DNA from: Nitratireductor sp. B36
GTDB taxonomy: Bacteria > Pseudomonadota > Alphaproteobacteria > Rhizobiales > Rhizobiaceae
Length of the DNA stretch: 64,000 nucleotides
NCBI RefSeq assembly: GCF_020833685.1
Contig: NZ_JACKZY010000002.1
Span: forward strand, 930,001-994,000
Direction of reading: 5' to 3'
Made by a program: the position numbers and the translations under genes. Of the stretch, positions 57,656 through 64,000 are shown one piece after another. Numbering within the stretch: position 1 is the stretch's first letter; every line of letters begins with the position of its first letter. The notes under the pieces were generated by a model. It was not told the origin of the DNA. It worked only from the letters and a program-made list of their open reading frames with translations, and did no database searches.

Positions 57656-58357
57656 ATGTCGGCGGATATGCGGGAATTGAAGATCGAGGCTGCTCGGGCC
57701 GCGCTTGATCACGTTGAAGACGGGATGCGACTGGGCATCGGAACAGGGTCCACCGCAGAGGAGTTTGTCCGCCTGTTGGCTCAACGGGTGGCTGGTGGCC
57801 TGACCGTGATTGGTGTGCCTACTTCGGAACGCACGGCCACGCTGTGCAGCGAACTGGGTGTAGCGCTCACCACACTCGAAGAAACACCCGAACTGGACCT
57901 GACTGTGGACGGTGCCGATGAAATCGGCCCGCAGCTTGGTTTGATCAAGGGGGGCGGAGGCGCGCTGCTGCGCGAAAAGATCGTCGCGGCGGCCTCCAAA
58001 CGGATGATCGTCATTGCCGACAAGTCGAAAATCGTTGAAACGCTCGGTCGTTTTCCATTGCCGATTGAGGTCAATGCCTTTGGGCGAGGCGCTACGGTTC
58101 GGGCCATCGGTGAAGCCGCGCGTGCGCTCGGACTCGAAGGAAGCCTGGAAGTTCGGGAAAGGGACGGATCATCGTTTGTTACCGATGGCGGGCATCTCAT
58201 CGTTGATGCATCTTTTGGCCGCATTCCCGATCCAAGAGCATTGGCAAGCGCTTTGAACGCCATACCGGGTGTTGTAGAACACGGCCTGTTCCTCGACCTT
58301 GCGGACACCGCTTTCGTGGCTGGTGATGGCGAGGTGCGAACCCTCCGGGCCGCATGA
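57656..58357 (+). CDS. rpiA: Ribose-5-phosphate isomerase A
   Basis: This enzyme of the pentose phosphate pathway interconverts ribose-5-phosphate and ribulose-5-phosphate. The 233 residues include [25 protein letters not shown] with catalytic Asp and Glu, and [12 protein letters not shown]. In-frame ATGs at 57641 and 57656 are both possible; 57656 gives the normal length. DUF2059 follows by 22 bases. Confidence 0.94.
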   Translation: MSADMRELKIEAARAALDHVEDGMRLGIGTGSTAEEFVRLLAQRVAGGLTVIGVPTSERTATLCSELGVALTTLEETPELDLTVDGADEIGPQLGLIKGGGGALLREKIVAAASKRMIVIADKSKIVETLGRFPLPIEVNAFGRGATVRAIGEAARALGLEGSLEVRERDGSSFVTDGGHLIVDASFGRIPDPRALASALNAIPGVVEHGLFLDLADTAFVAGDGEVRTLRAA

Positions 58358-58379
58358 ACAAGAATGGAGTGAGAAACAT

Positions 58380-58925
58380 ATGAACCTGGCAACCCGCATC
58401 CGCCTTGTTGCAGCTTCTGCAGCCTTGGCGATGACGTTCGCTTTCACCCCTGCCGGCGCGCAGGAGATTTCCGCTTCGCATCTTGCAGCGGCACGCTCCG
58501 CGATTGATGCGATCAACGCCACTGATGATTTTGATGGCGTTTTGCCCCAGGCGGCAGCGGCTCTGAAATCAGAGCTCATTCGCAAAAACCCGGACATGGT
58601 TGCATTGATCAATGCCACGGTCGACGAGAAGGCCATTGAACTGGCGAGCCGTCGGGTCGATCTGGAGCGCGAGGCGGCACAGGCTTATGCCCGTGTCTTC
58701 TCGGAGCAGGAGCTTACCGAAATCGCGCAGTTCTACTCGTCACCGACCGGGATCAAGCTGATAGAGGATGGCCCGATCGTGACCCGCGAGGTGCTGAAGG
58801 CCGGTGAAATCTGGCGGCGTGGCATTGCCCGCGATCTCGCTCAGATGGTGGGCCAGCAGATACAGGCCGCGACCAAGGCGACGGGAAACGGAGAGGCTTC
58901 TGAAGAGGGAACGAAGGCTCAATAA
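58380..58925 (+). CDS. DUF2059 exported protein
   Basis: 181 residues with a signal peptide ending PAGA-Q near residue 27, then the helical DUF2059 domain (YARVFSEQELTEIAQFYSS at its core). Function unknown; often found by rpiA and gor in Rhizobiales. Start after GGAGTGAG. A terminator follows. Confidence 0.87.
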   Translation: MNLATRIRLVAASAALAMTFAFTPAGAQEISASHLAAARSAIDAINATDDFDGVLPQAAAALKSELIRKNPDMVALINATVDEKAIELASRRVDLEREAAQAYARVFSEQELTEIAQFYSSPTGIKLIEDGPIVTREVLKAGEIWRRGIARDLAQMVGQQIQAATKATGNGEASEEGTKAQ

Positions 58926-58948
58926 GCTTTCGATCACGAAACAGTTAG

Positions 58949-58978
58949 AGCCCGGTCTTCGTGCCGGGCTTTTATTCT
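58949..58978 (+). terminator. Rho-independent terminator after the rpiA-DUF2059 pair
   Basis: AGCCCGG and CCGGGCT form a seven-pair stem with an eight-base loop, followed at once by TTTATTCTTC. It begins 23 bases after the DUF2059 stop codon. Confidence 0.8.
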
Positions 58979-59090
58979 TCTATGGGCGTTTCTAAGTGAG
59001 TTCTGCAATGAGGCGGTCGCAGGGGTGCCAAACGGCGCCAGCCCGGTGAACGCCGGTTATTCTAGTTATTCAAGGGGCGAGAAATAGACG

Positions 59091-60476
59091 ATGAGCGATT
59101 TCGACTACGATCTATTTGTGATTGGCGGCGGTTCGGGCGGTGTGCGCGCCGCACGCGTGGCCGCGGGGCTGGGGAAGCGCGTTGCGATTGCTGAAGAATA
59201 CCGCTTTGGCGGCACCTGTGTCATTCGCGGCTGCGTACCCAAAAAGCTCTATGTCTATGCCTCTCAGTTTCCTGAGCATTTCGAGGATGCAGCCGGGTAT
59301 GGCTGGTCGGTGCCCAAACCCACGTTTGACTGGAAAACGCTCGTCGCCAACAAGGACCAGGAGATCACTCGGCTCGAAGGTCTCTATCGCAAGGGACTTG
59401 AGAATGCCGGCGCCGACATTTTCGAGGCGCGTGCAATGCTGGTGGATCGGCACACGCTCGATGTCGGAGGAAAGCGCGTAACTGCTGACAAGATCATCAT
59501 CGCCGTTGGCGGTCGCCCCAATCCACATGTCGCATTGCCCGGTCAGGAGCTCTGTATCTCTTCCAATGAGGCATTTGATCTTCCTGAACTGCCTTCGAGC
59601 ATTGTGATTGAAGGTGGTGGTTATATCGCTGTCGAGTTTGCAAACATTTTCCACGGCCTGGGTGTCGACACGACGCTGGTCTATCGCGGTAAGGAAATCC
59701 TGTCGCGCTTTGATCTCGATTTGCGGCGTGAGCTTCATGCTACCATGGAAGCCAAGGGGATCCGCATCATCTGCCAGGATGTCCTTACCCAGGTCGAAAA
59801 GCGCGCCGATGGTGAATTGGATGTTCGCCTGAAATCGGGTGAAGTGCTGCGGGCGGGCCAGGTGATGCTTGCCATTGGCCGAATTCCCAATACTGAAGGG
59901 CTGGGACTTGAGGCGGCCGGCGTTGAAACGGGCAAGACCGGTGAGATCATCGTTGATGCGTATTCACGCACCAATGTCGACAATATCTGGGCGCTGGGCG
60001 ATGTCACCAATCGGGTACAGCTGACACCGGTCGCGATCCATGAGGCGATGTGCTTCATCGAGACCGAGTATAAGGGCAATCCGACCGAGGTCGACCATGA
60101 CACGATCGCCACCGCCGTGTTTTCCCAGCCGGAGATTGGTACGGTCGGGCTTTCCGAGGACGAGGCAGCGCAACGTTTCGACCGACTGGAAGTCTATCGT
60201 GCGAGCTTCCGCCCCATGCGGCACACGCTTTCCGGCCGTCAGGAGAAAATGCTGATGAAGCTGGTTGTGGATGGCGACAGCCGGCGGGTGCTCGGTGCGC
60301 ACGTTCTTGGGCCGGATGCCGGCGAGATGGCGCAGGTGTTGGGTATCGCCCTCAAGGCGCGGCTCACCAAAGACGATTTTGATCGAACCATGGCAGTGCA
60401 CCCATCGGCGGCCGAAGAACTGGTCACGATGTATCAACCGACCTACCGTGTCGAAAAAGGGCAGCGGGTCGACTGA
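59091..60476 (+). CDS. gor: Glutathione-disulfide reductase
   Basis: The 461-residue FAD enzyme reduces glutathione disulphide with NADPH. FAD-binding FVIGGGSGGVRAARVAAGLG, redox disulphide GGTCVIRGCVPKKL, NADPH-binding VIEGGGYIAVEFA and catalytic His in AVHPSAAEELVTM are present. Start follows AAGGGGCGAG. The cyclotransferase gene begins one base after its stop. Confidence 0.94.
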   Translation: MSDFDYDLFVIGGGSGGVRAARVAAGLGKRVAIAEEYRFGGTCVIRGCVPKKLYVYASQFPEHFEDAAGYGWSVPKPTFDWKTLVANKDQEITRLEGLYRKGLENAGADIFEARAMLVDRHTLDVGGKRVTADKIIIAVGGRPNPHVALPGQELCISSNEAFDLPELPSSIVIEGGGYIAVEFANIFHGLGVDTTLVYRGKEILSRFDLDLRRELHATMEAKGIRIICQDVLTQVEKRADGELDVRLKSGEVLRAGQVMLAIGRIPNTEGLGLEAAGVETGKTGEIIVDAYSRTNVDNIWALGDVTNRVQLTPVAIHEAMCFIETEYKGNPTEVDHDTIATAVFSQPEIGTVGLSEDEAAQRFDRLEVYRASFRPMRHTLSGRQEKMLMKLVVDGDSRRVLGAHVLGPDAGEMAQVLGIALKARLTKDDFDRTMAVHPSAAEELVTMYQPTYRVEKGQRVD

Positions 60477-60477
60477 T

Positions 60478-61080
60478 ATGGGGGAGGGCGCGACATCGGG
60501 TGCTCTTGTCGGGTATTTTGGCTATGGGTCGCTCGTCAACCGCGATACCCATCGCACCGAGATTGTGGATGCGCTGCCTGCTCGCCTGAAGGGCTGGCGG
60601 CGCCACTGGGTGCGTCGCGATGAGGCAAGCAACCGAGCCCTTCTGAGCGTGCGCCGTGAAGCGGGGGCCGTCATCGACGGCCTGCTGGTCCTGGATCGGG
60701 CTGAGAACCTTGCCGCAGTCGATATTCGTGAAGAGCGTTACAAGCGCGTCTTGATTGCGCCGGACGATCTTGAGCTGACCGGAGGGGTGCCGTCGGATTT
60801 CCCGCTTTATGTATATGAAGCATCGGTTTGCGAAGGGAAGGGGCGTCTGGAGATCATCCAGTCCTATCTCGATGCAGTGCTTCAGGGCTTCCTGCGTGAA
60901 CATGGCCGTGCCGGGGTCGAGCGTTTCATTCATGAGACCGACGGCTTTGATGCTGCTATCCTTGCGGATCGCAAGAGGCCAACTTATCCGCGCGCCGTGA
61001 CGCTTGAGGCCGAGGAGCAGGCTTTTTTCGATGCACTTTTAATGCAGATAACTCCTGATTTTGCATCTTTCGTGCGTTAG
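60478..61080 (+). CDS. Gamma-glutamylcyclotransferase family protein
   Basis: The 200-residue protein has the substrate-binding YFGYGSLVNRDTHR motif and a catalytic Glu region in YKRVLI. It cleaves gamma-glutamyl bonds, possibly in glutathione, in keeping with the reductase gene just upstream. ATG at 60478; earlier starts lie within gor. Confidence 0.86.
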   Translation: MGEGATSGALVGYFGYGSLVNRDTHRTEIVDALPARLKGWRRHWVRRDEASNRALLSVRREAGAVIDGLLVLDRAENLAAVDIREERYKRVLIAPDDLELTGGVPSDFPLYVYEASVCEGKGRLEIIQSYLDAVLQGFLREHGRAGVERFIHETDGFDAAILADRKRPTYPRAVTLEAEEQAFFDALLMQITPDFASFVR

Positions 61081-61212
61081 TGTTCCCTTCATGCCACAAT
61101 TGCGGGCTAGTATCAGGCGCTTCCTTTGGTTAAGAAGCGGCCTTCCAGTATCCGTCTTGGAGATTTCAGCGGATAGAGGGCATGATCCTGTAGCAACTGT
61201 CGAGTAAGCAAG

Positions 61213-62589
61213 ATGACGAAGTGGTCGCCGAATTCGTGGAGAAACAAGCCAATCCAGCAGGTTCCGGCCTATCCGGACGCTGAGGCCCTGGCCGAGGTCG
61301 AGGCGCGCATGGCCACGTATCCGCCGCTCGTTTTTGCAGGCGAGGCGCGCAAGCTGAAGAAGCAGCTCGCTGCTGTCGCCGAAGGCAACGGATTCCTGCT
61401 TCAGGGGGGCGATTGCGCCGAAAGCTTTGCCGAGCACGGCGCTGACAACATCCGCGATTTCTTCCGTGCCTTCCTGCAGATGGCCGTTGTCCTGACCTAT
61501 GCGGGATCGCAGCCCGTTGTGAAGGTGGGGCGCATTGCGGGCCAGTTTGCCAAGCCGCGTTCCTCCGACAACGAGACCAAGGGCGATGTGGTGCTGCCGA
61601 GCTACCGCGGTGACATCATCAACGGCATCGAATTCGACGAAGCCTCGCGCATTCCCGACCCTGCGCGTCAGGAGATGGTCTATCGGCAGTCAGCCGCGAC
61701 ACTCAATCTTCTGCGCGCTTTTGCCCAGGGCGGGTTTGCCAATCTGGAGAACGTTCACAAGTGGATGCTGGGCTTTCTGTCCGACAGCCCGCAGGCCGAG
61801 CGCTATCAGGAACTCGCCAATCGCATTTCCGAGGCGGTCGACTTCATGCGTGCCATTGGCATCACGGGTGAAAGCACCCATGCACTGCGCGAGACGGATT
61901 TCTACACCAGCCATGAGGGCCTGCTTCTTGGGTATGAGGAGGCATTGACGCGCGTCGATTCCACCTCCGGCGACTGGTACGCCACATCCGGTCACATGAT
62001 CTGGATCGGTGATCGCACGCGCCAGCCCGATCATGCTCATGTGGAATACTGCCGTGGCATCAAGAATCCGCTTGGGCTGAAATGCGGTCCCTCGCTATCG
62101 CCGGACGGCCTGCTCGAACTGATTGATATTCTCAACCCGGAAAATGAGCCCGGCCGCCTGACCCTGATCGCACGTTTCGGCGCGGACAAGGTCGCAGACC
62201 ATCTGCCGAAGCTCATTCGGGCGGTGGAAAAGGAAGGCCGCAAGGTCGTGTGGTCCTGCGATCCTATGCACGGCAACACCGTCACTGCCGCCGGCTACAA
62301 GACGCGACCCTTCGACCGCATTCTCAAGGAGGTCCAGACCTTCTTCGAGGTGCACCGCGCCGAGGGCTCGCACCCGGGCGGCTTGCATGTGGAGATGACC
62401 GGCAAAAACGTTACCGAGTGCACGGGCGGCGCGCGCGCCATCCGCGACGAGGAACTGCAGGATCGATACCACACGCATTGTGACCCGCGTCTCAATGCCG
62501 ATCAGGCGCTGGAACTGTCTTTCCTGGTGGCGGAGCTCTTGAAGAAAGACCGAGAGTCATTGCCGGCAGGCAAGGTCGCCAACGGCTGA
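61213..62589 (+). CDS. aroF: 3-deoxy-D-arabino-heptulosonate 7-phosphate synthase, class II
   Basis: First enzyme of the shikimate pathway. The 458 residues have the plant/actinobacterial class II pattern: [15 protein letters not shown] at the start, [27 protein letters not shown] and CDPMHGNT. No leader-peptide attenuator is visible in the 132 bases before it, so control is probably at the protein level. The gene symbol follows family custom. Confidence 0.93.
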   Translation: MTKWSPNSWRNKPIQQVPAYPDAEALAEVEARMATYPPLVFAGEARKLKKQLAAVAEGNGFLLQGGDCAESFAEHGADNIRDFFRAFLQMAVVLTYAGSQPVVKVGRIAGQFAKPRSSDNETKGDVVLPSYRGDIINGIEFDEASRIPDPARQEMVYRQSAATLNLLRAFAQGGFANLENVHKWMLGFLSDSPQAERYQELANRISEAVDFMRAIGITGESTHALRETDFYTSHEGLLLGYEEALTRVDSTSGDWYATSGHMIWIGDRTRQPDHAHVEYCRGIKNPLGLKCGPSLSPDGLLELIDILNPENEPGRLTLIARFGADKVADHLPKLIRAVEKEGRKVVWSCDPMHGNTVTAAGYKTRPFDRILKEVQTFFEVHRAEGSHPGGLHVEMTGKNVTECTGGARAIRDEELQDRYHTHCDPRLNADQALELSFLVAELLKKDRESLPAGKVANG

Positions 62590-62688
62590 AACGGATTGAG
62601 CCATAGCTTCAGCGATAGTTGATGTCGCTTGGGGCGTGCCACTGATAAACATGGTCTCCATACGACTTGGTCGCGTTGGGAGAGAACC

Positions 62689-63120
62689 ATGACAAACGAA
62701 TGCAGCGGATCGTGCCTGTGCGGTGCGGTCCGTTTTCGCACCAAGGGCTCATTGCGTGGTGTGGTCTATTGCCATTGTTCGCAGTGCCGCAAGCAGACGG
62801 GGCTTTACTATGCGGCGACGGATGTCGACGTCTCGAACGTGATGCTCGAAGGCGAGGATCAACTCACCTGGTATGCGGCGTCCGATTTTGCGCGACGTGG
62901 ATTTTGCAAGACATGCGGCTCAGCCTTGTTCTGGAGACGGCTTGGCGCGGATAAGATCTCAATACTGGCCGGTGCGTTCGACCTGCCGTCCGGGCTCACC
63001 GCCGAAAGCCATATTTTCGTGGCGGACAAGGGCGATTTCTATGATATCGCGGATGGGTTGCCTCAGTATCAGCGCGGCAGCCCTGGTGTCATTGTCGCGG
63101 AGGAACGTGAGCAGGAATGA
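62689..63120 (+). CDS. GFA-family (glutathione-dependent formaldehyde-activating-like) protein
   Basis: 143 residues with zinc cysteines in GSCLCGAVRF, YCHCSQCRKQTG and CKTCGSALFW, the GFA pattern. The general enzyme role is disputed for this family. Start follows GGGAGAGAACC. The stop overlaps the start of the next gene by four bases. Confidence 0.88.
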   Translation: MTNECSGSCLCGAVRFRTKGSLRGVVYCHCSQCRKQTGLYYAATDVDVSNVMLEGEDQLTWYAASDFARRGFCKTCGSALFWRRLGADKISILAGAFDLPSGLTAESHIFVADKGDFYDIADGLPQYQRGSPGVIVAEEREQE

Positions 63121-63710
63121 CTGACATTTCGGACGCCCTCAAACTCGAGACACGTGTCGGCCTCCCGGCAGACCTGCTTTATCTCGTGGAGAAATATCCG
63201 CGCGAGGTCTGGCATGGGCATCCCAATCTCGGTGAAATGGCCCGGTTCTGGCTGCAGCGACACGACATGTTCCGCGAGTTGGGGGACATGCTGAAGACGG
63301 GAATGGTCGACTACCGGGAAGAGAGGCTTGCACCGCGCGATTTTGCTGGCTGGTTTGCGCCGCGCCTGCGTTTCTTCCTGCAGCAACTCCACGGGCATCA
63401 TCAGATAGAGGATATGCACTATTTCCCGGTTTTCGCGAAAGCCGAGCCGCGCATGAAGCGCGGATTTGATCTGCTCCACAGTGATCATCATGTGATCCAT
63501 GACGCCTTGGAGCGCAATGCACAGGCGGGTACAGCCTTCCTGCAGGCGCTGCAGACTAACAATGCGCGCGAGCGCTTCGCTGCGGATGCCTATGCACGCG
63601 AGAATGAGGCGCTGCTTGGCATGCTTCTTCGGCACCTGGACGATGAGGAAGATCTGATCATCCCGCTCATTCTGGACCGCAGCGAGGAGGGGCTTGGCGT
63701 GGGTGTCTGA
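63117..63710 (+). CDS. Hemerythrin-domain protein
   Basis: A 197-residue four-helix protein with spaced metal-ligand candidates HDMFRE, HGHHQIEDMHY, HSDHHVIHD and HLDDEEDLIIP. It should bind a di-iron site and may sense oxygen, nitric oxide or iron. It is translationally coupled to the GFA-family gene. Confidence 0.83.
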   Translation: MTDISDALKLETRVGLPADLLYLVEKYPREVWHGHPNLGEMARFWLQRHDMFRELGDMLKTGMVDYREERLAPRDFAGWFAPRLRFFLQQLHGHHQIEDMHYFPVFAKAEPRMKRGFDLLHSDHHVIHDALERNAQAGTAFLQALQTNNARERFAADAYARENEALLGMLLRHLDDEEDLIIPLILDRSEEGLGVGV

Positions 63711-63796
63711 CCAGTGCGGCAGTGTTGCCAGCGGGGGGTGCAAAGGCTACACGCTTAAGGCACTTCGCTTCCTCAGACATATCGAACAGGAACGTC

Positions 63797-64000
63797 ATGG
63801 TACCCCAATCTGCCCCTTCCGACATTCTGCGCATCGCCACCGCTCAGCTCAATCCGGTTGTGGGGGATGTCACGGGAAATCTGGCAAAAGCGCGCGAGGC
63901 CAGGGCAGAGGCCGCGCGCCATGGTGCCGATCTCGTTCTGTTCACGGAGCTGTTCATCGCCGGTTATCCGCCGGAAGATCTGGTCCTCAAACCGGCCTTC
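63797..64000 (+). CDS. nadE: NAD+ synthase (glutamine-hydrolysing), N-terminal part only
   Basis: The visible 68 residues open the glutaminase domain of the large NadE: IATAQLNPVVGDVTGNL and the catalytic-Glu segment LFTELFIAGYPPEDLVL. It would make NAD from deamido-NAD and glutamine. The gene runs off the right edge. Start follows AGGAACGTC. Confidence 0.88.
   Translation, partial: MVPQSAPSDILRIATAQLNPVVGDVTGNLAKAREARAEAARHGADLVLFTELFIAGYPPEDLVLKPAF

Noticed and set aside
61081-61212. Attenuator before the DAHP synthase gene
   Set aside because: No leader peptide with aromatic codons and no terminator hairpin can be seen in the 132 bases.

Overview
The window looks like a chromosomal segment of an alphaproteobacterium of the order Hyphomicrobiales (Rhizobiales), closest in feel to the Phyllobacteriaceae group. 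The reasons are the roughly 60 % GC content, the DUF3572-divK-pleD-rpmG cell-cycle block, an SOS box of the alphaproteobacterial GTTC-N7-GTTC type in front of dinB, a class II DAHP synthase, and a Rhizobiales-style dispersed palindromic element. This is inferred from gene content and synteny; no 16S gene is present. About 60 protein genes, one tRNA gene and several regulatory or structured sites can be supported.

Layout. 1-7.8 kb: glutathione-dependent formaldehyde dehydrogenase, propionyl-CoA carboxylase alpha subunit, a HAD phosphatase and the replicative polymerase dnaE. 7.8-13.6 kb: LexA-controlled dinB, then the DivK/PleD signalling block and ribosomal protein L33. 13.9-22.4 kb: two tandem, very long exported proteins built from DUF11-like repeats, with an AT-rich leader and probably acquired or fast-evolving. 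22.4-28.6 kb: a retropepsin-like protease, a DUF1289 protein, a CobT-like protein that has lost its catalytic motifs, a PleC/DivJ/PdhS-type histidine kinase, then a nuclease, a glutathione transferase, a uracil-DNA-glycosylase-like protein and an Lrp regulator. 28.6-32.5 kb: a polar amino-acid ABC uptake operon without an ATPase gene. 32.6-37.3 kb: molybdenum cofactor genes mobB, mobA and moaA with two exporters between them. 37.4-46.1 kb: small metabolic and regulatory genes, an L,D-transpeptidase and a TrkH potassium transporter.

46.2-55.2 kb is the most distinctive region. It is a minus-strand type I secretion cluster: a 598-residue protein with an Asn/Ala-rich stalk and a PE-PGRS-like glycine-rich body, a 655-residue repeat protein, an ABC exporter, an HlyD adaptor, an unknown protein and a TIGR04325 methyltransferase. 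Its control region has mutually exclusive hairpins, one of which would hide the ribosome binding site of the glycine-rich gene. A second pair of hairpins sits between the first two genes. 55.6-64 kb returns to housekeeping: tRNA-Val(CAC), gph, rpiA, glutathione reductase, gamma-glutamylcyclotransferase, DAHP synthase, a GFA protein, a hemerythrin-domain protein and the start of nadE.

The strongest candidates for new biology are the type I secretion cluster with its predicted RNA switch, the exact 753-bp super-repeat in the first long exported protein, and the degenerate CobT homologue in the place where a normal CobT is expected.
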